A DNA stretch of 64,000 nucleotides from Liopterus haemorrhoidalis (GCA_963971575.1 OZ020620.1:43438924-43502923); one strand, 5' to 3'. Positions 47,085-57,264 are shown, counted from the stretch's first letter. Numbers and translations: made by a program. Notes: generated by a model not told the origin, from the sequence alone.

Positions 47085-48336
47085 GTCTATTTCACGATAA
47101 GTTGAAGTGACTATCTACTTACGGTCCTAAACACAGTAGGTGGTAATTACAAATAACACTAATCCCTTGTTTGCACCCATAAACTAGTCAGTGATGTATC
47201 AGGTATAAATTGCAGATGTTTTAAATATCTTTTCACTTCGCTTTGAATTTTCTATCAGATAACTTGTGATTTGTGTTAAATAGTTCAGTACGTATTAGAA
47301 AAATATGGCGTCCTTGGAACGAACAATTAACTTCTGTGCAAGCAAATGAAGCAGATGACTATGTGACCATGATAAAAGATGATGATATAGTGCAAGATAC
47401 AATAAAAAGAAAATCGGGAAAAAACTTGTATATATTTACTCTTACTCTTGCTTTCTGCGAAAAATATCAAAGATTCTAGACTCGACTACCATGATGATAC
47501 CACGGCGGAAATGTTCGAAAACTGGTTCGAAAATAAATTACTCCCGAATATACCGGCTAACAGTGTTATTGTTATGGACAATGCAAGTTACCATAGTCGG
47601 CAACTAAGTAAAGTACCGAATAGTGCAAACAGTAAGAAGGAAATCCAAGACTTTTTATATCAAAATGATATTTACTTTGAAGAAAGTTATAAAAAAAATT
47701 GTTTAATTAAATTATTAAAAAGTTATAGTTTTTCTAAAGAATATGTTTGCGATAATATTGCTCAGTGCAAAGGACACACAGTTTTACGACTACCTCCGTA
47801 TTATTGTATATTCAATCCTATTGAATAAATGTGGAGTCAGTTAAAGGCGAGAATAAAACGGAATAATGTTTCTCCCACTTTAAACGGCACTGTGATAGAA
47901 CTTATAAAAAAAGAAGTGGAAAATATCCCTGTAGATAGTTGGAAAAATTGTGTAAATCATGTTATTAAAACTGAGGACAGTTATATTCAAATAGAACGTA
48001 CTATAATCATTAATTTAGAGACTGATTCAGAGAATGATTTGGACTTGTAAGATTTTTTTTTTATCTTAAACATTATTTAATTTAAAATTGTAATGTTTTA
48101 AATTTAATTATAAGTTCTATAAATTAATTGTATTTGTAATAAAAAGTTTATTTTGATGATATCTTATGTTTATTTCTTGTTACAATTATGTCATTACATG
48201 GTGTAATGTAATTTATACCTGATACATCTCTGGCTAGTTTATGGGTACAAACAAGGGATTAGAGTTATTTGTAATTACCACCCACTGTGTTTAGGACCAT
48301 AAGTAGATAGTCAGTTTAACTTATCGTGAAACAGAC
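47085..48336 (+). mobile_element. IS630/Tc1/mariner-type DNA transposon with 130-bp terminal inverted repeats
   Basis: The ends are GTCTATTTCACGATAAGTTG and, on the reverse strand, GTCTGTTTCACGATAAGTTA, and the match continues for about 130 bp with few mismatches (including GGTGGTAATTACAAATAAC). TA (or TATA) flanks both sides. It carries one plus-strand transposase relic. Length 1.25 kb. Confidence 0.9.
47273..48050 (+). pseudogene. DDE_3-type transposase, nearly readable
   Basis: The plus strand at 47451-47828 reads RLDYHDDTTAEMFENWFENK, LLPNIPANSVIVMDNASYHS (catalytic aspartate in VMDNA) and HTVLRLPPYYCIFNPIE (catalytic glutamate). A TAA at 47826-47828 interrupts directly after that glutamate. 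The frame continues as MWSQLKARIKRNN and ends at 48050 with LETDSENDLDL. The part before 47451 is in another frame (IWRPWNEQLTSVQANEADDY) and looks shortened, so the N-terminal DNA-binding region and the first catalytic aspartate are not clearly present. The family is the DDE_3/IS630-like transposase common in insects. Confidence 0.85.
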
Positions 48337-48364
48337 TATACGTTACTCATTTGGCTGGTACAGA

Positions 48365-48645
48365 CATCGTGGAACGTTTCATATACCTGGCATCTTATAT
48401 TTCTAACCAGGGTGGATGTACAGAAAAAAATAAAATATCGTGTTGCTCTACTCAAATCTGCTATGACCAAGTTAACGAGAATATGAAAAGACAAGAACAT
48501 CATGCTGAAGACAAAAATTAAATTAGTCCAACCTCTGATCTTTCCAATTGCCTTCTAAGTTGCGCAATCCTGGACATTGAAAGCAACAGACAAAAGTAAG
48601 CTAGACTTCTTCGAGTTATGGTGCTGGAGGCGTAGGTTTTCCAAT
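48365..48645 (+). pseudogene. Non-LTR retrotransposon fragment, truncated by the next element
   Basis: Plus-strand frames contain DIVERFIYLASYISNQGGC, then ALLKSAMTKLTRI, KDKNIMLKTKIKLVQPLIF and WTLKATDKSKLDFFELWCWR. This is the C-terminal region of endonuclease-reverse transcriptase LINE proteins (VDRFVYLGS...NDGG...LKTKVRLV...LKATDRKR...FELWCWRR). It breaks off at the TA target of the element at 48649. Confidence 0.75.
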
Positions 48646-48648
48646 ATA

Positions 48649-49213
48649 ACGGGTGTTTTTTTTTAGAGGTATAGAACTTTAAATTGCAATAAAACAACGA
48701 TGGATTATTCGATTGACATGAATTTTTTTTTATTCGAAAGATAATCTTGTGGCATTACATTAAATCATACCAACAAGACGGCGCAACATGTCACACAGCT
48801 CGTGCCACAATCGATTTATTGAAAGACACGTTTGGTGACCGCCTAATTTCACGTTTTGGACCTGTGAATTGGCCTCCAAGATCTTGTGATTTAACACCGC
48901 TGGACTACTTTCTGTGGGGCTATGTAAAGTCATTGGTCTATGCGGATAAGCCACAAACGCTTGACCATTTGGAAGACAACATTCGCCGTGTTATTGCCGA
49001 TATACGGCCACAAATGTTGGAAAAAGTCATCGAAAATTGGACGTCCAGATTGGACTACATCCGAGCCAGCCGTGGCGGTCATATGCCAGAAATCATATTT
49101 AAAATGTAATGCCACAAGATTATCTTTCGAATAAAAAAAAATCATGTCAATCGAATAATCCATCGTTGTTTTATTGCAATTTAAAGTTCTATACCTCTAA
49201 AAAAAACACCCAT
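48649..49213 (+). mobile_element. Foldback derivative of a Tc1/mariner-superfamily element, 565 bp
   Basis: The ends carry GAGGTATAGAACTTTAAATTG in inverted orientation next to TA (48647-48648 and 49214-49215). The outer ends are related to the element at 20876. The first 111 bp (48651-48761) are an almost perfect inverse of the last 111 bp, which include the stop codon and 3' untranslated part. The normal 5' end has thus been replaced by a copy of the 3' end. Confidence 0.9.
48757..49109 (+). pseudogene. Tc1/mariner-superfamily transposase, C-terminal half
   Basis: Continuous frame: YQQDGATCHTARATIDLL (second catalytic aspartate in QDGA), WPPRSCDLTPLDYFLWGYVK (third catalytic residue region, DLTPLDYFLWG), then RRVIADIRPQMLEKVIENWT and the ending MPEIIFKM with stop 49107-49109. 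It has no stops or frameshifts, unlike its relative at 20984. The N-terminal DNA-binding half is missing, so it cannot be autonomous. The preceding start codon at 48747 lies in the inverted-repeat region. Confidence 0.87.
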
Positions 49214-50548
49214 TAGAAATCGAAAACGATGTATAATACTTGCGAATGCGCGCGAATTAACTAGATAATAATGGGAATTTAAGGGGGTATTTGATTATTG
49301 AAAATTTATTGAGGAAATTCTTTAGTGCAAATATATTGCAAAGATATTGTCACGTGATTGCACGCACGACGTGTCACGGAAAATTTTAAATCACGCACAA
49401 TCACGCACGAAAGAAAAATATTAATCAAGTTCACTCACGAGTTTACCGTGAACGGCCGTGTCACGAAGTGACACGCAAATTTCACGGCACGCGTCCATCA
49501 CTAGCCTGGATACACAATCCGACTTAGCACCTATTTGCTGGGGCAGTCAGATTCGGACGTTATCGAACGGAAGGTAAAAGCATGAACTTAATTACAACCA
49601 GGTTGTAATTCATATAGGACGTAAAAACATACTGACGTAAGTCAAATGGGCAAAAATAAAGTAGATGTAAATAAAGTGGACATAAGTCAAGAAATTACCG
49701 TCTTAAGCAATGCTAAAATGTGTTTTAGAAATGTTGTTCCATACGTTTATTTCTTTTTAATGTACCCAATTTACATAATATTTTTATTTCCAATTTACCT
49801 AGTGCACTTCCAATTTTTCTAGAGTTCTTTTTCTTGTTATTCAGCAGAGTGTTAAATTAGGAAATTTAAATTTTCAAGACTGCATAGTCTCAGCGCAATC
49901 TATTGCATTGATGCATTCTAGACAGATCTTGTTATTTGAATGTAAAATAACCGAGTTTTAACCAAATATTACTAAGGAATATTTTTGATTTACACGGTTT
50001 TCCTTTTGTGTTTTTAATCAAGTTTCACTAATACTGGATATGTTCAGTTCCTTCGTAATTTTATGATTGAAACATTTTATTTATTTGTATTCGAGTTAGA
50101 ACTTTAGCAATTAAGATCTAAGATAACTGCATTCTTTGTAACGCTTATTTTCGTTTCTCATGATACCGCGTGTGTTCTTTTGCGATATCAATAATATATT
50201 GCCAGTAGAAATGAATAAATTCATTCCACGTGCTACACTTCTTGCCATTAAAACCGTTTTACAACTTAATGGTATAACGAATGTTGATTAGTTGGCTTTA
50301 GTGTGATCGTTAAATAACGATAAACAGTATTAACACCATGGTTTCAATTTTGCATACACAAAGAACAACACATTCAATTCTGGTGAAATGAAAAACTGTA
50401 CATGATCCCGTAATCATAAATAAATAATTCTTATCATTTCTCCAAAGAACATAAGTATCCAAGGAACATGGAAGCACAAAGCTTTCCCGACCAACCCGGT
50501 TTTCAACCTATTGTGACTTTTCTTTAGAAAATACCGACTGTTTTAACC
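49214..50548. other. Unassigned DNA with a CACG-rich patch
   Basis: No gene was recognised. 49345-49505 is dense in CACG/CGTG motifs (GTGTCACGG, CACGCACG, AAGTGACACG) and resembles one end of a hAT-like element; a second end was not found. Confidence 0.5.
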
Positions 50549-50550
50549 CC

Positions 50551-50602
50551 TTTTTAGGGTTTTGTAGGTATGACCGAAAAACCCTTATACCGTCATTTTG
50601 TC

Positions 50603-50636
<34 letters not shown>

Positions 50637-51610
50637 TCGGTAAAAATTGTAGCCAAACGGCTAAACCTATAGAGTTGAAATTTGGCATGCTTATACAACT
50701 CTTTGACCCGCACATAGGAAAAATACTAAAACATCTAAAAAACATATCCCCCTAAAAATATAAACAAATATGTGCTCATCGAAAATAAAAATATTTTTTT
50801 ATAATTCTGAGTAGGGTATCAAATGAAAGCCCTTGGTACGTGGATTAACGATCAAAATTTTATTTTTGCAAAATAAATTATTTTGAGGCGATTTTTTCCA
50901 AAATTGTGCAAAAAAATTTTTGTCCCACACCTGTAGCCCAGATGGTTTAAACCAAAAATCTGAAAAAAATCTCAGTAATGTACATTGGTGTGAACCGGAA
51001 TAGTACAACAGGAATTTTTGATCAGATTATGTTTTCGAAAAATAACGCATTTTTGTGTTTTTAAGTAAAATATGTAATATATTTAATCCGCTATTTAACA
51101 TACTAAACGAGTGATTCTGTATAGTACAGTGGTAGCATTGTCGCTTAGTGAGTTGAAACTACTGTAAGAAACTGTGTTCGAATCCCGTCAATTTTTATTT
51201 TTCATTTTTTTTTGCATTTTTATTTTGTTTAAATTATTTTGTCAAAATTCTAATTATATTTTGGTAAATGTTGCATTTAATTTTTAAAAGCGTAAATTTA
51301 ATAACCAGTGGGAAGTTTTGAAATTATAATTTAATTCTATATTTGAAGGTATCAGAGGGCGAGGCTTATGATTTAAGCAACCAATGGAAGCCATAGGCGC
51401 AATTTTCAAAATCTTAATGAACCTTGCTATATAAAAAAAAAATACTGCACATATTTAGAAACTTAAATAATAGTATTAGGCATTCGCATTAAAATTCATA
51501 AAAAAATATTTAGACATAAAATTTGTTTTGGCATCCCAAATAATCATCACATAGTTAATAAATACCTGCGAAACCCTAAAATGTGTGAAAATTCACACTT
51601 CACATCAATT
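50551..51610 (+). repeat. HINE-A family repeat, copy 2
   Basis: Starts AGGGTTTTGTAGGTATGACC with a GTCT microsatellite at 50603-50634. The core is nearly identical to copy 1 (GTAGCCAAACGGCTAAACC, TCTTTGACCCGCACATAGG, GGGTATCAAATGAAAGCCC). A tRNA-like cassette lies at 51118-51190. The second half (CAATGGAAGCCATAGGCGC) matches copy 3, not copy 1. It ends ATACCTGCGAAACCCT followed by the hairpin GTGTGAAAATTCACAC (51584-51599). Confidence 0.85.
51118..51190 (+). other. tRNA-like cassette inside HINE-A copy 2
   Basis: A box A-like TAGTACAGTGGTAGCATTG (51122-51140) and a box B-like GTGTTCGAATCCC (51174-51186) sit at tRNA-like spacing, followed directly by TTTTTATTTTTCATTTTTTT. Flanks align with copies 1 and 3; the cassette does not. 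Confidence 0.6.
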
Positions 51611-52438
51611 TTTTTAACACTACTTCACAAATTCATCTCTACTATGACTACTTTGCAGGTTCAAATCTAGCGCCTCTTTTGCAATTTTGAAAAAACTTGT
51701 TAACATTTGCCATCAGTTTACTCAGATTATTTTCTCTACAATGTGTCATGCAGATGTGCAGTTTTAGAAAGGGTCAAGTATGTAAATTTCCAAATAATAG
51801 AACACAATTTCGAACACATCGTCTAAAGTCCCATCGTCGTTAGTGATGGTACCAGTGCAGCAAAACTGATCCACTTCATCCACATTTCTTTCCTAAATGC
51901 TGAAGTTGTTATTGACATTACTACCGCTAAATGGTCACGTCAAAACCTGTATATCGCTCCGAAGACTTCATTGAATCATTTAATCGGTAGTAGCGACAGG
52001 TAGTGTTAACAAAGTACAGAGATGTAATCAGCGCAAGCTTATGACCGAGATAACTGGAAGTTTCTCGTTCATGGGGAACAATAACAAGCCCCAATTCCTT
52101 GCACGAAGGAGGTGGGATACCCGCACCTCTTGTCCAGGGAGAACATGTTGATTCGTTTGGTGTACCACGCATGCAACACAGAACATCTAAGGGCATGACA
52201 CACTTGATATTGCTCAGCCAACGGAGTGGCCGTGCGCATTAAGTCGTGCAGTTTGGGCTGGTGAAAAGCAGTCTGGATTATGCTGTCGGTAGTTCAATTC
52301 TCCGTTGGTGATATTATTCGGGCGAGAATAATATGTTTACATTACTCTCATTTTCACCATCATTCACCCCTCATCCAGGTGTAGAAGCTCACCCCCTGGC
52401 ATCGGCGATTAGCCTCGTTGCAGAAATAGGCCGAGATA

Positions 52439-52469
<31 letters not shown>

Positions 52470-52470
52470 T
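51611..52470. other. Spacer between inverted HINE-A copies, with a possible LINE 3' end
   Basis: 52370-52470 (CATCGGCGATTAGCCTCG, GAAATAGGCCGAG, then AAATAAATAAATAAATAATA) looks like the 3' tail of a non-LTR element. The 89-codon minus-strand frame at 52196-51927 was not recognised. Confidence 0.4.
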
Positions 52471-53531
52471 TTATGTAAAGTGTGAATTTTCACACATTTC
52501 AGGGTTTTGCAGGTATTTAGTAAGTGAATGATAATTATTTTGGATGCGAAAACAAATTTTATATTAAAATATTTTTTTTGTTAATTTTAATTCGAACGCC
52601 TAATACCATTATTTAAGTTTCTAAATATGTGCAGTATTTTTTTTTTATATAGCAAGGTTCATTAAGAATTTTAAAAATTGCGCCTATGGCTTCCATTGGT
52701 TGTTATAAGTTCCGTCCCTCTGATTTCGTGTACATTGAAACAGAATTAAATTATAATTTAAACAATTTCCACTGGTTATTAAATTTACGCTTTTAAAAAT
52801 TAAATGCAACATTTGCCAAAATATAACTAGAATTTTGAAAAAAAAAAAATTAAACAATATAAAAATTTAAAAAAAAAACAAAAAATAATATCGTCTCTTT
52901 TCACAGGGTTCGATCCCTTTCGGCTCGGGTTACTTGGTTGAAAATTCAACGACTAATACCACTACACCAGCATATACGTTCCAGTGTGCCGTGTTACAAA
53001 GCTATAACTTGTGTACATTATTAGCCAAAAATCACAAAAAATGCGTTATTTTCCGAAAACATAATCTGATCAAAAATTCCTGTTGTACTATTCTGGTTCA
53101 CACCAATGTACATTACTTACAATTTTTTCAAATTTTTAGTTTAAACCATCTGGGCTACAGGGTGTGGGACAAAAAATGTTTTGCACAATTTTGGCAAAAA
53201 TCGCTTCAAAATAATTTATTTTGCAAAAATAAAAAATTTATCGTTAATCCACGTACCAAGGGCTTTCATTTGATACCCTACTCAGATTTATAAAAAAATA
53301 TTTTTTTTTTTCGATGAGCACATATTTGTTTATATTTTTAGGGGGATATGTTTTTTAGATGTTTTAGTATTTTTCCTATGAGCGGGTCAAGGAGTTGTAT
53401 AAGCATGCCAAATTTCAACTCTCTAGATTTAGCCGTTTGGCTACAATTTTTACCGAACAGACAGACAGACAGACAGACGACAAAATGACGGTATAAGGGT
53501 TTTTTGGTCATACCTACAAAACCCTAAAAAT
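52471..53531 (-). repeat. HINE-A family repeat, copy 3, inverted
   Basis: Reverse orientation to copy 2. It starts on the minus strand at 53531 (TTTTTAGGGTTTTGTAGG), with a GTCT tract at 53457-53478 and the same core. Its tRNA-like cassette is at 52900-52975. It ends at 52515-52500 with AAATACCTGCAAAACCCT and the hairpin GTGTGAAAATTCACAC. Confidence 0.85.
52900..52975 (-). other. tRNA-like cassette inside HINE-A copy 3
   Basis: Minus strand: box A-like TGCTGGTGTAGTGGTATTAG (52972-52953) and box B-like AGGGATCGAACCCTG (52918-52904), then T-runs. This is the best box A of the three. It has the same orientation relative to the element as in copies 1 and 2. Confidence 0.6.
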
Positions 53532-53978
53532 GATATTGCTCAATCTCGTGCGCTTAGAAGTCGCCTATCCCTCTATAAAGATTATTGTATACGCCGCCAG
53601 TAAAAACCGCGAGTATCTCAATTTCGTTCTGGGGACATTTTAGTTCACCAAGATGTTGCCTATGCCTATGTTCCAAAGTATTTAGTCTGGCGCACGTAGC
53701 TTGTATATTGACTCTGTCTTCTGCATAGCATATATTTTTCAGTGTGCGCCCAAATGCCATTTTATTCCATGCTTTGTACTGATCACCTTTTACATAACTG
53801 TGCCAAGAACAATATTAAAAAGTGGTGATATTGTGCAGCATCACATTCGACGTACAAGCTCTCACTTAATTGCATACGACAGGAAAGATCTATATAGATA
53901 CACTTGATGATTTGAATGAACTTATCTTTTGAAAAACGTTCCAATAACTTTAAAAAATGAGAAAAATTAATAAATTAC
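53532..53978. other. Unassigned intron sequence
   Basis: No element was recognised between HINE-A copy 3 and the exon at 53979. Confidence 0.5.
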
Positions 53979-54107
53979 CTTAACACTCTCTGGCTTCTGT
54001 CGTATTTCACTATTTGATCCTTGATATGAATTTTATGGCTGTTTGTCTGTCGAACAGCAAGCATTGCATGTTTTCCAATTGGAGGTCTTCTTTCTCGAAT
54101 TCTATAC
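53979..54107 (-). CDS. culd: culd-like gene, small exon (second of the five found)
   Basis: The acceptor TTTTTTGCAG precedes 54107 and the donor AAG/GTAATT follows 53979. The 129-bp exon enters and leaves in phase 2, supplying the third base of one arginine codon and two bases of the next. It encodes 42 complete residues with no cysteine (YRIRERRPPIGKHAMLAVRQ; KIHIKDQIVKYDRSQRVL). It forms the middle strands of a CUB domain that begins in the upstream exon and ends in the downstream one. The polypyrimidine tract before the acceptor is largely made of a TTTA microsatellite. The call rests on exact phase and splice compatibility with both neighbours. Confidence 0.9.
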
Positions 54108-54331
54108 CTGCAAAAAATAAATTAAATAAATAAATAAATAAATAATAATGATAATTTATTAAGTGTTTGATGATCAAGTTCGGTGGGTTACTAAATGGTC
54201 TACTACAACCGAATTTTTTATAAAGACAATGACGTTACCAAGCAGTCAAAGACGTACACATATATTGTATTCACTCAAATGTACGGATGTTCCGTGGATA
54301 CCTTAGTACGCCGTACATCGATCTACCATAC

Positions 54332-54480
54332 TTTTTTTTAAATTTTATGGCCTTTGCTGCTGTGGCAATTAGCCAGGACAATTTTTTATTTGAGAAAATT
54401 TCCATGCCTGAACGGGATTCGAACCCGAGACTTTCGCAACGCAGAGCACATGTGTTCCCACTACGCTACGCCGGTCGGCA
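54332..54480 (-). mobile_element. tRNA-derived SINE, 149 bp, with perfect target duplication
   Basis: A perfect 10-bp duplication TCTACCATAC flanks it (54322-54331 and 54481-54490). On the minus strand the head at 54480-54404 has GGCGTAGCGTAGTGGG (box A-like) and TCGGGTTCGAATCCCG (box B in a perfect T-arm). A body with TTGTCCTGGC and GGCCATAAAATT follows, ending in an A-run. Its relative is at 5199-5335. Confidence 0.9.
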
Positions 54481-54490
54481 TCTACCATAC

Positions 54491-54724
54491 CTTGAAATTT
54501 GTCTGAATATTATGTGTACTTGAGCACGTTACTATACATAATCCCACATTCTAAAACTTTATGTAGAAATATTTCAAAATGAGTGGTTCTCGGTAATAAA
54601 AGAGGGAAAAAAGATGTTTTTAAATAGCTTAGTACACATACGGCAACTGGCTTAGTACATATATGGCAAAATAAAACGACAATGCTCCTATGTTATCTTA
54701 TTAGACGTATATATATATATATAT
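54491..54724. other. Unassigned; TA microsatellite at its end
   Basis: Nothing was recognised apart from a TA repeat at 54707-54726 that abuts the palindrome. Confidence 0.5.
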
Positions 54725-55019
54725 ATAGGAAATTATTTGGGAAAAAGAAGAGAAGCGAAGGATAATGCAATTATTTCATAATTGATCCAATATTTCGTTT
54801 ATTCTTCATAAACTTTATCAAGGATTTCTATAACAAAAGGAACCGGTCACAAAAGCAAACACAAACTGTACAATTTCTTATGTGTTTGCTTTTGTGACCG
54901 GTTCCTTTTGTTATAGAAATCCTTGATAAAGTTTATGAAGAATAAACGAAATATTGGATTAATTATGAAATAATTGCATTATCCTTCGCTTCTCTTCTTT
55001 TTCCCAAATAATTTCCTAT
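54725..55019. repeat. Near-perfect palindrome, 139-bp arms
   Basis: The left arm 54725-54863 and right arm 54881-55019 are inverse copies with one visible mismatch (TTGATCC against TTAATCC when aligned), separated by a 17-base loop. The arm includes GGAACCGGTCACAAAAGC and AAACTTTATCAAGGATTTC. A TA microsatellite abuts the left side and another lies about 40 bp to the right. If transcribed it would form a long hairpin RNA. No transposon family was recognised. Confidence 0.93.
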
Positions 55020-55124
55020 GATAGTGCCTCAACAGAAGATCAAAAATTCTCCGTGCTGGTTATATATATATATATATTAAGTATATTACATAAGTATTTA
55101 TACATAAGTGCTATCGCTCGATTT

Positions 55125-55760
55125 GTAAGTGGGTACAGACAAAATTGAAAGGGTCAACACATATAAGTATTTGGATCGGTGTACTGCATGACACTAAAGA
55201 GGATTCCTTTGAAATTAAAAGCCGGATAGAGCAAGCAAGGTCAGCTTTTGGTAAAATGATGAAATTACTAACATCTCACGACTTACCAATCGAAAACTAC
55301 TACTCGAAAATGTAGCATTTCATTAGTGAAATGCTACATCTTTCCAGTAGTGGTGTAAGGCCTAAAGGCTTGGATTTAACCAAACAGTTAAGTAGGAGAA
55401 TAGATGCTTTCGAAATGTGAATTTACAGAAGAATATTGAACATTTCGCGAATCAGCAAAACGAAAAATGAAGAAGTACTCACCAAGATGGAAACAATGCT
55501 ACTACTAATGTTTCAAATTAAATAGAGCAACTTGGAATACCTGGGCCATGTAATGCGCAATAAATACCATCCCTTACAATTAATTTTAAAAGGAAAATAA
55601 ATGGAAAGAGACATCTGAAAGGGGTCAAATATCCCAGTTGCGAAACTTGAGAAAGTGGTTCGAAATGTCAAGCATAGATCTTTTGAGGACGTTAGCACCC
55701 AAAATTAATATCGCTATGTTAATAGCCAATCTTCGAAGTGCAGATGGCACTTGAAGAAGA
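55125..55760 (+). pseudogene. Non-LTR retrotransposon C-terminal fragment (endonuclease-RT LINE type)
   Basis: Plus-strand frames show RVNTYKYLD, SRLTNRKLLLENVAFH, KQLSRRIDAFEM, YRRILNISRISKTKNEEVL, LEYLGHVMRN and KINIAMLIANLRSADGT, then a stop at about 55752. This is the order of motifs at the C-terminus of endonuclease-reverse transcriptase LINEs (KYLG...LEAFEMW.YRR.L.I...EYLGHVMRN...IA..IANLR). A 26-bp palindrome at 55313-55338 (GTAGCATTTCAT and its inverse) interrupts the region. Several frameshifts. Confidence 0.75.
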
Positions 55761-57045
55761 TGATTTCTACATATTATGTAAACAAAATAGGCAATTACTT
55801 GTAGCGTCATGGCCTTTATAAAAAGATCCGACTATATGTGTGCATTTTGTAGTGAAAATTTAGTGTAATCAACTGGCTCTGCTTACTATGTAATATTGAT
55901 TGTCAGAGATCTAGGGTTCGAATCATGATGGATGCTGTTACATTAACCATGATTGTATACTATGATTATAATCTGAGGTGCTTTTGATGCCGTACACTGA
56001 ATGAAATGTTATTGCCGTGGGTTAATGTTCCGTATAAGTCCACCAGGCATAACTCGTCAGACAGAACGTGTATGCTAGTTGGAATGAGATTTGGTCTTGA
56101 CGAAGCGCCGCCCCTTTCTTTCAAAATATAACATTTACGATTCTGAAATCTAAATAAGTACTTGATAGTTATACGTTTTGAAATCCAAGCAATTATTTAA
56201 TAAGTGTTTGTTAACATTTAGCTCGTATTAAGGTTTTTAAAGAAAAACTTGAATAACGAAATTTCAGTATTTATACGCTTAAAGTCATATTTAAATAGTT
56301 TGAATGAGATTTATAGTATACATATGTTGAAAAACACTAACTTTATTAAAAGAGAGAATCCTCAAATTATCAATATATTCCGACCTACCAATTTAATGTC
56401 TAAAATAGGACATTCCGTTTTTCATCGCATTCATACATACCAAATTATGTAAATGTATTAAAAAGGTATAAAGCATTTATATATCTTCACTATATGCAAA
56501 CAAACAATGATAAAACTAGGAGGCAAATCCAGAGCCGTGAATATCACCACAGAATACCTTTTTATATAAAATTATCCATCCTTTTTATAACTCTTTGAAG
56601 TTGTACGCGATAAAATTTAGCTATCACATTTTGGGTTTAAATTTGGGAAAAAATGGATAGCATTTAGATCACATTGCAATTATAATACAGGAGTCTGGGA
56701 ACTTTTTGGGACATTTACATTCAGACACAATCAGACCCTCATTCATACACCACCTTAACACCTCTTTCATATCCTTACTCTCCATATTACTTCAAAAATT
56801 GAAATAATTATCAGCCATTTTCCAAGTTTCAGGAACTAACTATGTAAATAACACCTGTGTAGACACCGTCCTCCCTTGATTCTAAATTGCACAAAAGTTG
56901 TGTCTGATTACACCGAGCACATATGCAAGAATGATTACTATTGGTTCCCCACTCTTACATATATTTTATTCTAAACATACAGCCTAGTTCTAATTTGACG
57001 CGGTGGACTTATACGGAACATTAACCGTCTATTTTTCTTCTCTTA
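55761..57045. other. Unassigned DNA
   Basis: No gene or element was recognised. A sequence meaning-rich in short ORFs at 56249-56452 carries no known domain. Confidence 0.5.
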
Positions 57046-57202
57046 TGCCCGGTTGCATAAAAATATTAAAACTAGTTATAAACTAAAACTAGATATAAAA
57101 CACAAATAAATACCTAACAAAGTAGTGCGTTGCTTCAAAATTTTATGTTTTATATCCAGTTTTAGCTGTTAATTAGTTTTAAGATTTTTATTCAACTGGG
57201 AA
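57046..57202. mobile_element. Foldback MITE with GCCCGGTTGCAT end, 157 bp
   Basis: The ends are TGCCCGGTTGCATAAAAA and, on the reverse strand, TTCCCAGTTGAATAAAAA, followed by further inverted blocks (TTAAAACTAG, AAAACTAGATATAAAACA). TTA flanks both sides (57043-57045 and 57203-57205), fitting a PIF/Harbinger-type MITE. Confidence 0.85.
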
Positions 57203-57264
57203 TTAATATTTCAAATAATACCACTAGTAAGAAATCATTATGCGTGTCGTATATATATCCTTAC

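Noticed and set aside
49340..49505. Complete hAT element in the CACG-rich patch
   Set aside because: Only one end-like sequence is visible; no matching second end or 8-bp duplication was found.
51927..52196. 89-codon minus-strand frame in the HINE-A spacer as a gene
   Set aside because: No recognisable motif, lies beside a LINE-like tail, and no splice compatibility with the host gene.
54404..54480. Possible functional tRNA gene (also 5249-5332)
   Set aside because: Good T-arm, but the acceptor-stem ends pair at only about four positions and no convincing anticodon arm exists. The context (A-rich tail, target duplication) shows a SINE.
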